From Epiperipatus broadwayi (Eukaryota > Onychophora > Udeonychophora > Euonychophora > Peripatidae), in NCBI GenBank assembly GCA_028023455.1, contig JAQFVV010006208.1:12236984-12300983 (forward strand): a stretch of 64,000 nucleotides of DNA. Reading direction: 5' to 3'. Every line of letters starts with the position of its first letter. The stretch's first letter is position 1. The position numbers were made by a program, and so were the translations under genes. Of the stretch, positions 1-10,702 are shown piece by piece. Below the pieces are notes generated by a model. That model was not told where the DNA came from. It ran no database searches and worked only from the letters and a program-made list of their open reading frames with translations.

Positions 1-99
1 GAAAGGACTATAATAAGTTTAATAATTTTATGTACATATATATATTTTAATATTTAAATATATGTATATTGTCTATACCAAACAATGTAATTATAAGGG
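1..99. other. AT-rich sequence, no feature
   Basis: A/T-rich sequence with no recognisable element before the retrozyme 5' portion begins. Confidence 0.5.
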
Positions 100-234
100 G
101 CTTTGAGTATTTCATCCTCAGATTTTCAATGAAATGGACGATCGAAGAGTTGGAGAGTGGAGAAGATTGAAGCTTATCCATTAAAGTTTAAAGATTTGCT
201 ATCTTAATATAAACTGAGCAATGATTGTATATAG
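100..234 (+). mobile_element. Retrozyme (family A), 5' portion, split by the LTR element
   Basis: This matches the region that lies just upstream of the hammerhead ribozyme in other family A copies, for example 9570-9705 and 54240-54360: a stretch about bad-match-tolerant 'cagattttcaat', then 'gagaagattgaag', then 'taatataaactgagca'. The remainder of the same copy, including its ribozyme, resumes at 7192, so the LTR retrotransposon landed inside an older retrozyme just before the ribozyme. Confidence 0.8.
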
Positions 235-819
235 TGAAACAGTAAGATTCGTATTCGAATCTTAAGTTTCACCTTTTTCTGTCGTCTCTCACTGACCGGT
301 CTATCCCACCCAAATTTAAACTTTTTGATATCGAATTGTGTGTGTAACAATATTAAAAATGTATAAATATATGTAGAATTCAGTATAAACACGCACACAT
401 TTCGATCTCAAATTAAACGCAATAAATAGGGATAAAATAATATAATTTAGATTTCTTTTAGTTATATGATTTTGTATAATTTTAATCATTTATTTTGGAT
501 TATAAAGTTCATATTTATTGCTTTGTTTAAATTTCATTTAATAATAATTCTAAAAAAATCTGATGTAATATTTAATTAAAAGTTAAAATAATCTTATGTT
601 CCCTTTTTGTCTTTGAAATTGAAAAGCATCGGTCAGTGATAGATAATAGATTAATTAAAGAAAAATTCCCCAAAATATAATTAGTAAATGTAAAATGTAA
701 ACAATAGAACAGCAGCTTTCTTTAATTAAAAACCAACTAAATGCATTGATTATCCTCAGGGCAGATTAAGTAGAACCTAAAAATATCTTAACAAAAATGT
801 GAAAGATCAAGATAAGAAA

Positions 820-1145
820 AGAGGCCATCTTAGACTTGCTGGAGACATTTCACTTAAACTTTAGCTTTGCTCTCGATCACTGAGAGTCTCCAAAAATATA
901 AAAATAATTTGTTCCTGCCAAGGTATGACCGAGTAAAGCACCTAGATTATTCTCCATCGGGAGATGGCCTATCGGATGCTGAACTTTCCATTGCCCGTCA
1001 TAAATTCACCATGAAGATCAGCTGCCTGAAATAAATGAAAAAGCTGCTGCTGCTGTGGAATTAAATGAAATATCTAAATACAAGAAAGACTTGCCACTCG
1101 TGAACTTTTAGCTGCTAAACTCATGGAATAAGAAAACTTCTTATA
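820..1145 (+). pseudogene. Coding-like patch inside the LTR, sense strand
   Basis: Broken reading frames here give peptides with ordinary protein composition, such as YSPSGDGLSDAELSIARHKF around 935-1010, then PEINEKAAAAVELNEISKYK around 1025-1085, then RELLAAKLME around 1100-1130. Successive pieces are in different frames, so indels have accumulated. The same patch recurs in the 3' LTR at about 5283-5608. I do not recognise the protein. It may be a captured gene fragment or an old gag-like piece. Chance is possible but unlikely given the composition against an AT-rich background. Confidence 0.4.
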
Positions 1146-1746
1146 AAACAGGTACCTGTCTGTATTCAAACTCTAGAGTACTCTAATAATATGCTATAGC
1201 TCTTCTTCATAATACTTATCTAAATTATAAAATGTAAAAACTATCATTTGTATAACTAAAATTGAATAATTAATTTAATGTGTAAATTTCTCTAATAATC
1301 TAGCTTACCTCACTCTATCTTTCTTGGGTGCATATTTCTATAATCTACACTTTTATCTATAGTTATTATTTAATTATTGCATGCTCATAATTGTCTCAAT
1401 TTTCAAAGTTTAAATCTAGGATCGCTTAAAACAATGAATGCGTGTCAAATTTTCATTAATATTTACTTTCTTTAATAACTTAACTTTCATATAAATCGAC
1501 ATGCATTCAATGCTTCATTTATTGTAATGCAGGGTCTACTACTTCGCAAATGGCTGAAGTATTAGTTATAATAATTCCCAATTTATACATGTTTGGTATT
1601 TATTAAATCATCATGAATAATTCCATAGAATTACATTTCTTTGAGAGTCGCCAACATTCTTTAATAAATGTTGATAATGTAGGACCGAGTTAGAAATCTG
1701 TTGAAATCTCATCATAATCGTTTATACAGTATACATGTGTTACGTT

Positions 1747-1985
1747 TTAGAGATGCGATGATCTATTCCGCCGTAAATGTTCCGGATTCTTCAGGGTTGA
1801 AATTAACCCCCGTCGTCCTGCACAAGCGGACATAATAAATGCTCCCGTAGGATTTGACCTGTCATGCAGCCAGCTGGCAAATTGCAACACGTACCGCTTG
1901 TCCCTGGTTATGCTTATGTGACATCTTACTTCGTCGGGCCGCGGCAGAGACCAGCCCGACAGTTTTATAAACTCATTCACGGCAT
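1747..1985 (-). pseudogene. Coding-like patch inside the LTR, antisense, first block
   Basis: On the minus strand this higher-GC block reads open for about 77 codons and includes LSGWSLPRPDEVRCHISITR. It recurs in the 3' LTR at about 6210-6448 with few changes. No family recognised. It lies antisense to the element and is not needed for LTR function, so capture of a foreign fragment is the simplest reading. Confidence 0.4.
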
Positions 1986-2470
1986 TGCAGTTTCAATATA
2001 CTGCCATTCCATATCGCCTTTCTAAAGCGTACCACGTGTTCCTTTACTTAGTTTTATTATTCTATATATCACTCCACCTCTGCATTATCTTCATAATTCA
2101 CTCTCAAATAAATGTTTGCCCTTAGTCATAAGATAAATATTTTAATTAAATAAATATATGTCCGCTGCTACTCTTAAATCTTACTTTAGACTCTTGCATT
2201 GCAAAGGTATAAATTCCCCAGGGCATGCATTAAAAATACTTACTCGAGAATTTTAGGTAGCTAGATTACACCTTCAAATAAATGTATTCCTTTTGTAAAC
2301 ATTACAATATCGGAAATACCGCTACTGAAATCCTCAATATAAAATATTATTCATGATTTTTTTATTAAAATGTATTAATAAATAATTTTAAACTATACGT
2401 CTGCAATTACGTTTCATTTATTCGATACCCATTCTATCTAATATTTCCTCGATTATGTAAATATGAATGT

Positions 2471-2700
2471 TTAATTAATATTAGTTTGATTATTGGCTAA
2501 CTCGAGAATAAAATCATAAGTCTCTTGCATATCCCTGACCACCGTGCCTAAGGAAACATTTACTAATGTCACATCAGATGCGTTGTTTCGTGGATTGTAT
2601 TGTGGAACCGATAAACTATGTTCGAACTCAGTACCACGGATGGCTTCGCTACTCAATGGTGCTGCTGTTCTGTATGGTGGTCGAATTCTGCACTATGTTT
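2471..2700 (-). pseudogene. Coding-like patch inside the LTR, antisense, second block
   Basis: The minus strand is open for about 70 codons ending in a stop at 2471-2473, with peptide such as NNASDVTLVNVSLGTVVRDM followed by QETYDFILELANNQ. In the 3' LTR copy (about 6934-7163) the same frame has one stop created by a C-to-T change, so it is decaying. Composition looks like real protein; identity unknown. Together with the block at 1747-1985 it suggests antisense capture of a gene piece. Confidence 0.45.
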
Positions 2701-2752
2701 ACGAGTCACATGTTTTCTGACCGTTACATAGTTAAATTTTTTTTTTAGCATT

Positions 2753-2771
2753 TGGCGCTTTCCAACGTGGA
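2753..2771 (+). other. Candidate primer-binding site
   Basis: TGGCGC followed by TTTCCAACGTGG resembles the tRNA primer-binding sites next to the 5' LTR of many gypsy elements. It lies 24 bp beyond the LTR end, after a T run, rather than the usual 0-10 bp, so an insertion in the spacer is likely. Confidence 0.6.
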
Positions 2772-3401
2772 GCTTTCGATACAAAAAACCCATATATACC
2801 CTGAGCAAAATATAATGCAAATTTCTTTTAGCGTTCGTTACTCGAGTTAGCTAATTAATCTATATATATATATGATTTTGTTTTGATAAAAATAATGAAA
2901 AAAAAAGTAAATCGAGTGAAATAATGTGGGTAGAGTAGGTGAAAGGATAGCAGGCGTAATAACAAATTTAAGGAAAGCAGGGATGTGTGTGTAATTTAAG
3001 AAGGAACGAAAATACTCAGATCTAATGAAATAATTTGCTTTATATATATATGTCAAGAAAAAAAAAAGTAATCAGTCGTTAAATGAGAAAGCAAGTAGCA
3101 TTGAATTTTTTTTATTAAAACACCGTTATATATATAGCATAGACAGCAGAAGCTTGTTATATATGTTAACACTAAATATTTTGTTAAAGTACAAATATAT
3201 ATATCATAGACAGCAGTGGCTTATTATACGCGTAACCAGTAGTTCGCTATAATATATATGTTAAATATGTTAAACACAGCAATATAGAGATAGGGCAATG
3301 TAGAGTAGGTGAGGGCAGCGAAAGAGTGTTATAGGGCCAATATTCCGGTGGGGAGTAGTCAAATGCTAGTAGTATAAAATAAATAAATAATATCAAGAAA
3401 A
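2772..3401 (+). other. LTR element leader, non-coding
   Basis: AT-rich leader with no frame of interest. A short motif containing 'tatatatagcatagacagcag' like sequence occurs twice (about 3127 and 3198). Confidence 0.5.
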
Positions 3402-4230
3402 ATGGAAGCAGAAAATGATAGAATAGCATCAATGAACTTCAGTCTAAGGTTACTTGAAATATTTAGAGAGAGTAAAGAAGGATGGAGGAAAATACGTGAG
3501 GAAGCGAGAAGAAGATATGAAGAACCAAAAACGAGTCAGGAAGAGGAGGATATACAAGTTAGGGAGCATCAGAAAATTGATAGGGAAATGTTGATATGTC
3601 TTGAAATGATCAACGAACATTATGGAATATCCCCAGTTAGTAAAAAGGAAGAAATTAAAGATATGGAAAAGGAAAGGGAATTAGAAATACTTGACAAACC
3701 GATGATAGTAGAAGGGCAAGCAGATAGTGTAGTAAATATGAAAAAGTGTGATGAGCAAAGAAACCTCATTCCAGCCAGTGAAGGCCCACAAGAACCGGAG
3801 AAGGAAGTCAGCATTAAAGAAGAGATGAAGGTGGACACTGGCATGACACCAACATGTTTGCATTTTGGTAAAGCGGACTCATTACTGATCAAGACGCCAT
3901 TACCCATGGATGAACGTGAAATCAATATTGAAACTGACAGACGCAAGGCACATCGCTGCCTTACAGAAAGGGCAGAACGGAAAAAACGAGATTGGAGAAG
4001 CCAACATTTCCAGGCCAGGAACTATGTTTGGGTACGGAACTATCAACAGAGTAACCAAGATAAAAAAAGTATATAAAAAGTTCTTTCCTTTGTACCAGGG
4101 ACCCTTTATTATTGATCGCACATGTGGCCCAAATGCATATTTATTAAAAGATGGAGATACCATAAAAGGGACATATAATGCCCGTAAGCTCAAACCATGT
4201 AGGTATTATCCACCGGACCCGGGGTTGTAA
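3402..4230 (+). pseudogene. Fusion reading frame: gag-like N terminus joined to gypsy integrase C terminus, frameshifted
   Basis: An ATG at 3402 opens 224 codons. The first ~165 residues are charged and helical (starting MEAENDRIASMNFSLRLLEI), plausibly the start of gag. From about residue 170 the frame turns into the tail of a Ty3/gypsy integrase: an arginine/lysine-rich helix, then the YVWVRN strand. The frame breaks in a run of seven A at about 4062-4068. The rest of the integrase tail continues in the +1 frame to 4230, with the characteristic KKFFPLYQGPF and LKP motifs. The catalytic DDE core is missing, so no integration activity is possible. The in-phase join of gag start to integrase end shows one large internal deletion. 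Family assignment to gypsy is firm; gag identity is inferred from position. Confidence 0.8.
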
Positions 4231-4690
4231 AAATATTAGACTATTAGGACGGATTAAACGTATATGAAAATAGTAAAATGAACTTGATATAATGAACTTG
4301 GTTGAATGGATGTACTTTAGTCAAATAGGGTTTTAGATAGAAATTTTATTATATATATATTATTGTTATAATTACGATTACTCTTTAAAATTTTTTTTAT
4401 ATTATACTAACTAATCCTATTCTAAGAAGTTTTTTTATATATATACATTCAGTTTAACTAATTATTACTATGATTTTAACCAGACACGGCAAAATTAGGC
4501 CATTTTAATTAAACTATAAATTCTAGATCCGGGCATATAAATTGTTCGTTGCTTCATGTAATCTCTGCTTTCTATATTTCAATATATCTGTAAAAACAAT
4601 AATAATGTTTTCGTATTTAAATTATGTAATGTAAAATTTTTTTCTCTTTCTTGCCTTTTTTGTTTCCCCTTAATTGTTCATGGGAAGTAC
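4231..4690 (+). other. LTR element 3' internal non-coding region
   Basis: AT-rich; no frame, no recognisable repeat. Confidence 0.5.
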
Positions 4691-4697
4691 AGGGAAA
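4691..4697 (+). other. Polypurine tract
   Basis: AGGGAAA abuts the 3' LTR and is preceded by another purine block (GGGAAG at 4682-4687). This is where plus-strand DNA synthesis would be primed. Confidence 0.75.
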
Positions 4698-7191
4698 TGA
4701 AACAGTAAGATTCGTATTCGAATCTTAAGTTTCACCTTTTTCTGTCGTCTCTCACTGACCGGTCTATCCCACCCAAATTTAAACTTTTTGATATCGAATT
4801 GTGTGTGTAACAATATTAAAAATGTATAAATATATGTAGAATTCGGCATAAACACGCACACATTTCGATCTCAAATTAAACGCAATAAATAGGGATAAAA
4901 TAATATAATTTAGATTTCTTTTAGTTATATGATTTTGTATAATTTTAATCATTTATTTTGGATTATAAAGTTCGTATTTATTGCTTTGTTTAAATTTCAT
5001 TTAATAATAATTCTAAAAAAATCTGATGTAATATTTAATTAAAAGTTAAAATAATCTTATGTTCCCTTTTTGTCTTTGAAATTGAAAAGCATCGGTCAGT
5101 GATAGATAATAGATTAATTAAAGAAAAATTCCCCAAAATATAATTAGTAAATGTAAAATGTAAACAATAGAACAGCAGCTTTCTTTAATTAAAAACCAAC
5201 AAAATGCATTGATTATCCTCAGGGCAGATTAAGTAGAACCTAAAAATATCTTAACAAAAATGTGAAAGATCAAGATAAGAAAAGAGGCCATCTTAGACTT
5301 GCTGGAGACATTTCACTTAAACTTTAGCTTTGCTCTCGATCACTGAGAGTCTCCAAAAATATAAAAATAATTTGTTCCTGCCAAGGTATGACCGAGTAAA
5401 GCACCTAGATTATTCTCCATCGGGAGATGGCCTATCGGATGCTGAACTTTCCATTGCCCGTCATAAATTCACCATGAAGATCAGCTGCCTGAAATAAATG
5501 AAAAAGCTGCTGCTGCTGTGGAATTAAATGAAATATCTAAATACAAGAAAGACTTGCCACTCGTGAACTTTTAGCTGCTAAACTCATGGAATAAGAAAAC
5601 TTCTTATAAAACAGGTACCTGTCTGTATTCAAACTCTAGAGTACTCTAATAATATGCTATAGCTCTTCTTCATAATACTTATCTAAATTATAAAATGTAA
5701 AAACTATCATTTGTATAACTAAAATTGAATAATTAATTTAATGTGTAAATTTCTCTAATAATCTAGCTTACCTCACTCTATCTTTCTTGGGTGCGTATTT
5801 CTATAATCTACATTTTTATCTATAGTTATTATTTAATTATTGCATGCTCATAATTGTCTCAATTTTCAAAGTTTAAATCTAGAATCGCTTAAAACAATGA
5901 ATGCGTGTCAAATTTTCATTAATATGTACTTTCTTTAATAACTTAACTTTCATATAAATCGACATGCATTCAATGCTTCATTTATTGTAATGCAGGGTCT
6001 ACTACTTCACAAATGGCTGACGTATTAGTTATAATAATTCCCAATTTATATATGTTTGGTATTTATTAAATCATCATGAATAATTCCATAGAATTACATT
6101 TCTTTGAGAGTCGCCAACATTCTTTAATAAATGTTGATAATGTAGGACCGAGTTAGAAATCTGTTGAAATCTCATCATAATCGTTTATACAGTATACATG
6201 TGTTACGTTTTAGAGACGCGATGATCTATTCCGCCGTAAATATTCCGGATTCTTCAGGGTTGAAATTAACCCCCGTCGTCCTGCACAAGCGGACATAATA
6301 AATGCTCCCGTAGGATTTGACCTGTCATGCAGCCAGCTGGCAAATTGTGACACGTACTGCTTGTCCCTGGTTATGCTTATGTGACACCTTACTTCGTCGG
6401 GCCGTGGCAGAGACCAGCCCGACAGTTTTATAAACTCATTCGCGGCATTGCAGTTTCAATATACTGCCATTCCATATCGCCTTTCTAAAGCGTACCACGT
6501 GTTCCTTTACTTAGTTTTATTATTCTATATATCACTCCGCCTCTGCATTATCTTCATAATTCACTCTCAAATAAATGTTTGCCCTTAGTCATAAGATAAA
6601 TATTTTAATTAAATAAATATATGTCCGCCGCTACTCTTAAATCTTATTTTAGACTCTTGCATTGCAAAGGTATAAATTCCCCAAGGCATGCATTAGAAAT
6701 ACTTACTCGAGAATTTTAGGTAGCTAGATTACGCCTTCAAATAAATGTATTCCTTTTGTAAAGATTACAGTATTGGAAATACCGCTACTGAAATCCTCAA
6801 TATAAAATATTATTAATGATTGTTTTATTAAAATGTATTAATAAATAATTTTAAACTATACGTCTGCAATTACGTTTCATTTATTCGATACCCATTCTAT
6901 CTAATATTTCCTCGATTATGTAAATATGAATGTTTAATTAATATTAGTTTGATTATTGGATAACTCGAGAATAAAATCATGAGTCTCTTGCATATCCCTG
7001 ACCACCGTGCCTAAGGAAACATTTACTAATGTCGCATCAGATGCATTGTTTCATGGATTGTATTGTGAAACCGATAAACTATGTTCGAACTCAGTACCAT
7101 GGGTGGCTTCGCTACTCGATGGTGCTGCTGTTCTGTATGGTGGTCGAATTCTGCACTATGTTTACGAGTCACACGTTTTCTGACCGTTACA
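4698..7191 (+). repeat. 3' LTR (2494 bp)
   Basis: Same length and ends as the 5' LTR. Differences are scattered single bases, many of them C-to-T or G-to-A. Confidence 0.93.
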
Positions 7192-7312
7192 ATATGTGTG
7201 GGAGATGATGATCTGGGCCAACTGATGAGTGCTACTTCAACATGAAATACTTATATTAAAGATCATTTATCTGTTACACATATATGTGGTTATGTGTATC
7301 AGTTGTTAAACC
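7192..7312 (+). mobile_element. Retrozyme (family A), ribozyme half of the split copy
   Basis: Continues the copy begun at 100. CTGATGA sits at 7222-7228, followed by a damaged stem II and GAAA. The outer stem I pair GATGATCT/AGATCATT is kept, but TTGG has become TTAA, so this ribozyme is probably dead. Confidence 0.8.
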
Positions 7313-7592
7313 ACCAAACATCACATGATCATTTCTTATGCTTGCTCATAACTGTTATTAAAACAAGCAAAACTCTCCATATAGTAGTGTGACTCAGTGC
7401 AAGCCAGAGTAATAAATGGATGCCAGAAGGCTAGTGCCTACTCATCCAATAATCCCAGATTGTTTTCTGGCTTGTGGCTTTTAATTTGCACTGAGTGGCA
7501 CTACTGTATGGAGAGTTTTGCCTTTTTCAATAACAGTTATGAGCAAGCATAAGAAATGATAGTCATGTGATGTTTGGTGATTTAATACTAAT
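7313..7592. mobile_element. Foldback element, family B, short form
   Basis: Long inverted arms: ACATCACATGATCATTTC at the left matches the reverse complement of the right end, and the inner arms share the 'gtatggagagttttgcc' block. The ribozyme region in the middle is truncated: GCCAGAAAA remains on the minus strand without CTGATGA. The ends define the family outside limits. Confidence 0.8.
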
Positions 7593-7734
7593 CCTGTCTA
7601 GTTGGATAGTGGTTGCTATGATTATTAAAGAATCAAAGACACCAAAATGTATGGGTACTGAACTGAGTTCAGACCTATATGACTATATAAGCTAATGAGC
7701 TTAGATTGAAAATATTATTGTTTTCAATTTTATT

Positions 7735-7980
7735 CTCATAGTTTTGTAGTTAATTAGAGATAAAAGGTAGCTGCTGGAGGGTTGCATTAGACTCCAAGAT
7801 CTAGGTGCAGTGCTCTCAGATCCAAGGCTCCTCACTGACGAAGGACAAAAGCCAGAAACTAGTCTGGGGATATTGGAAGAGTAGGCACTATATAGGGATT
7901 TTATGCACAAGCCTTCTGGCAACCATTGATTACTCTGGCTTGCACTACTGTATGGAGAGTTTTACCTGTTTTGTATCAGT
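7735..7980 (+). mobile_element. Foldback element, family B, single arm with hammerhead
   Basis: One arm of the family: a TCTAGGTGCAGTGCTCTCAG block, the ribozyme at 7829-7874, the CATCCATTGATTACTCTGGC-type block and the terminal 'tatggagagtttt'. A stray terminal piece recurs at 8088-8113. Confidence 0.75.
7829..7874 (+). ncRNA. Type I hammerhead ribozyme, family B, damaged stem II
   Basis: CTCCTCA, then CTGACGA (7835-7841; position 7 is variable in hammerheads), a weak GG/CC stem II, GAAA, palindromic ACTAGT, triplet GTC, then TGGGG. The stem I pairing CCTCA/TGGGG is kept; stem II is reduced to two pairs. Confidence 0.65.
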
Positions 7981-7984
7981 TGTA

Positions 7985-8090
7985 TGACTTATTAATCTAT
8001 TATACATGCGTTTTATGAGAAACTTTGACAAAAATTAAATAAAATTATAAGCCCAACAAGTTTTGTTTGAAGTGTTTGGCCTGCACTGGT
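7985..8090 (+). repeat. Inverted partner of 8985-9067
   Basis: The stretch containing GCCCAACAAGTTTTGTTTGA is repeated in inverted orientation about 0.9 kb downstream (GAAAACTTGTTGGGC at about 8990). This probably marks the arms of an older DNA element. Confidence 0.5.
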
Positions 8091-8113
8091 GGCACTACTG
8101 TATGGAGAGTTTA

Positions 8114-8755
8114 GCTTCTTTGTATAAGATGGATAGATTTAAGATGCTTGAAAGTTCAAGTTCCTTATGTATTTTACTAATTATATTTAATGTATTTTAA
8201 GATATTTACTGTAATGTAATGTAAATAATGTCCATTGGAGGGAGTTGTTGTAGAGTATTTGGTCATGTGATTGTGTAAAAAGAAACATCTTGAAAAGGTT
8301 CCATTAAGGAATGAAAGCCGGACTGATGTATTAAATATTTTTATATATAGTGAGTTGTTTATTTCAATTTTGTTTTAATTTGACTATTTTTAATGTTTAC
8401 ATCTGTAAATCCATAAAAAATCTTATAAATTAATATGTATATATCTGATTAGCTAAAATTTAAATTTGCAGTAAAGAGTGCTAAATTTGTTTTTCATTTA
8501 TTATATTTCAGCAGAGCTTACTCTTATGATAATCTTCAATTCATGTAAGATTTGGAATGAGACTAAAATTGTCTCTGTCTTACATAATGTGAGCTTAATA
8601 TTACATGATCAATTTGAATACAATCTAAAAGTGTGTTCATATGATAATATATTCACACATCAAGACTAAAATATATTACATGAATCAACTTAGATAAAAA
8701 TCTGTTATTCTGACTTGGCTTCAGTGGTCTTCTAGTTTACCTAAAAAATTGAGAT
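8114..8755. other. No gene seen
   Basis: AT-rich sequence with no element I can name. A small open frame at 8478-8669 has no recognisable content. Confidence 0.4.
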
Positions 8756-10168
8756 CAAAGATGGGAAACCTATGACCTGTATATCACATATATCTGTGGT
8801 AATGATTTTCAGGTGTGCAGCCTTTGCGCAAATTTTATCATAAAAATGTTAAGTTAAATTAAACAAAACTACAAGCAATACTTATATGGATGAACGCGAC
8901 AAATTTGAAGTGACTTATCATGAAAATATTTGTTATAACAATCTTCATTATATTTTTAAAACAATGCATTGCACTGAAAAACACTTCAAAGAAAACTTGT
9001 TGGGCTTGTGTCAAACAAAGTTTTTCATAAAATGCATATACAACAGATTAATAAGAGTCATAAGCTATGCTGACTAGTCAGTATATTTCGAAAACAATAA
9101 ATTTAATACAAAATTGTTTTTTGAATCTGAACATTTTATTTGTCCAATTTTTTTCCCACATGTTGCATTAATTTTCAAATTATTGATATATCAAGCTGGA
9201 AGTTTCAATCAACAAATATTATTATATATTGATAATATATGTGTGGGATATGATGATTGGACAAACTGGTGAGTGCTAATTCAGCACAAAATATGCACAT
9301 TGGAGATCATTTATCTAAGTTCACGTGTGATGTCATGTGTGTTACTTACATAAGATGGAATGGATAGCTGAAGAAAGCTTAAAAGTCTGTGTTCAAATCC
9401 TCTCTGATTTCATATAAAGTTCAGTATTTACAATATACTAGTATTTAAATATTACAGATTCATTCTGAATTCTACCCATCCCTCTTCTGTGTATTTAAAT
9501 GGACATAGCTTCTATGTATGAGGAGTCAGAGTGACAAAGTCAATATGAGTATGACAATATTGGTATTAACAAGAATTTGAATATTCCATCATCAGATTTT
9601 CAATAGTATGGATGACAGAAGAGTTGGATGGTGGAGAAGATTGAAGTCTGTCTGTTAAAGTTTGAAGATTTATTTTAATATAAAATGTGCACTGATTATT
9701 TAAATGTGTGGGAGATGATGATTTGGACCAACTAATGAGTACTGGTTCAACACACAATACGTATATTGGAGATCATTTATTTTGTTAATATGTGAGTAGT
9801 CATGTGTGTCCGTTATATAAGATGGAGTGGATAACTGAAGGGAGCTTAACTTTTAGTATTTAAATATTATTACAAAATTTTGTTTCATTTTCACGTTATT
9901 GTGGGACCAAAATTCAATCACATGTAAATATTCATGCACACATACATATGTACGATACTAGATATTATCATAAAATTGCCAAAAACAGATTTTAAAAGCT
10001 TTATTTAGTGAAAAATTATTGGAAATAAAGTGTCAGTTTCCAGCATGGCTGCAAGATTTTCATCTACTGTGACTACTCTCATATTGAAAAGTAAAAACAT
10101 TTTTTATACACAGACTGCTAGTGACCTTAAAGGTTGCTGTGTGATCAGAAAAGTTTGCCCACTTCTGG
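8756..10168. mobile_element. Possible non-autonomous hAT element
   Basis: The left end CAAAGATGGGAAACCTATG and the right end, read on the minus strand, CAGAAGTGGGCAAACTTTT resemble each other and the ends of hAT transposons. No convincing 8-bp target duplication is seen and no transposase is present. A retrozyme dimer sits inside. An open frame at 8886-9077 has no recognisable domain. Confidence 0.35.
9230..9890 (+). mobile_element. Retrozyme (family A), head-to-tail dimer
   Basis: Two hammerhead cores in the same orientation, at 9266-9272 (CTGGTGA) and 9732-9738 (CTAATGA), lie exactly 466 nt apart. Between their cleavage points (after 9299 and after 9765) lies one complete monomer of 466 nt. 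It contains a tRNA-like box B (GTTCAAATCC, about 9391) and the long upstream block shared with 100-234 and 54120-54360. Tandem monomers each bearing a hammerhead are the defining layout of retrozymes, which pass through self-cleaved circular RNA. Both ribozymes here have point damage (CAAA for GAAA; CTAATGA), so the genomic copy is old. Confidence 0.85.
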
Positions 10169-10587
10169 TCTACATTATAATAAAAACATATGCAATATAA
10201 AAAATCAGCATCCTAAATTCATGTTTGATAAAGATTAATGATATTAAAAATTAAATCTGCATGAGAGATTGCTAAAATTTATTCCTCATTAATTACAAAT
10301 ATCATCAAAGCAGTTATATGTGTGTGTGTGTGTGGGTGTATGCAAATGTTAAAAATATAATGGAATTTCCTAGACATTATATGAAATTTCAGCTATGATA
10401 TAACCAAGGCAACCAACATAACTGAGAATGCAAGTTGAAACTGTATCATCTAGTAATATTTGCCTGATCCAAAAGCCCAACCACTATTACCTTAATATTT
10501 TAGTTAATATAAGAATTAGTAGCCAGTTACAACTACTATATATATGTGAGAATTTAAACTATAATCATTTTTCTAAATTTTCACAAG
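10169..10587. other. No gene seen; short TG repeat
   Basis: AT-rich, with a (TG)n run at about 10319-10335. Confidence 0.4.
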
Positions 10588-10600
10588 AAATCAATGAGTT

Positions 10601-10702
10601 GTCAAGCGTTGTTAACCGAGAGGTCATCGCACCCGCCTTGCAAGCAAGTAATTGGTTGCAGATGGGTGTGGGTTCGCATCCCGGCTGCTGCTATGACATA
10701 TG
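10601..10702 (+). mobile_element. tRNA-derived SINE, long-variable-arm type
   Basis: Starts GTCAAGCGTTG and ends ATGACATATG. Inside are a box A-like TTAACCGAGAGGTC and a box B GGTTCGCATCC, with TTGCAAG at the anticodon position. It is flanked by a 13-bp target duplication with one mismatch (AAATCAATGAGTT 10588-10600, AAATTAATGAGTT 10703-10715), proving insertion by retrotransposition. The body resembles a tRNA with a long variable arm. Confidence 0.88.

Larger units (their letters stand above)
235..2728 (+). repeat. 5' LTR (2494 bp)
   Basis: Starts TGAAACAG and ends GACCGTTACA; it aligns over its whole length with 4698-7191 with no net length difference. The length is unusual, since most gypsy LTRs are a few hundred bases. 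It holds three coding-like patches, described separately, which suggests that the LTR has absorbed foreign sequence. Confidence 0.93.
235..7191 (+). mobile_element. Ty3/gypsy-type LTR retrotransposon, internally deleted, very long LTRs
   Basis: Two direct repeats of exactly 2494 bp (235-2728 and 4698-7191) start with TG and end with CA. Between them lies only 1969 bp. That internal part keeps a primer-binding-site-like stretch, a short reading frame, an integrase tail and a polypurine tract next to the 3' LTR. Protease, reverse transcriptase, RNase H and most of integrase are absent, so the element cannot move alone and would need an autonomous relative. The flanking 4-mers ATAG (231-234) and ATAT (7192-7195) are an imperfect candidate target duplication. 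By my eye count the LTRs differ at about 40 positions (about 1.6%), mostly transitions, so the insertion is fairly young. It interrupts a retrozyme copy. Confidence 0.9.

Noticed and set aside
2566-2748. Plus-strand 60-codon frame ending at the LTR junction
   Set aside because: Overlaps the more protein-like antisense patch and is interrupted by the LTR end; a small signal-like hydrophobic stretch alone is not enough.
3620-3946. Open frames on the minus strand across the LTR element's gene
   Set aside because: Shadows of the plus-strand fusion frame, whose integrase tail is recognisable.
4055-4080. Programmed frameshift at the seven-A run in the LTR element
   Set aside because: A +1 shift would be needed, there is no supporting structure, and the whole pol core is missing, so an indel is simpler.
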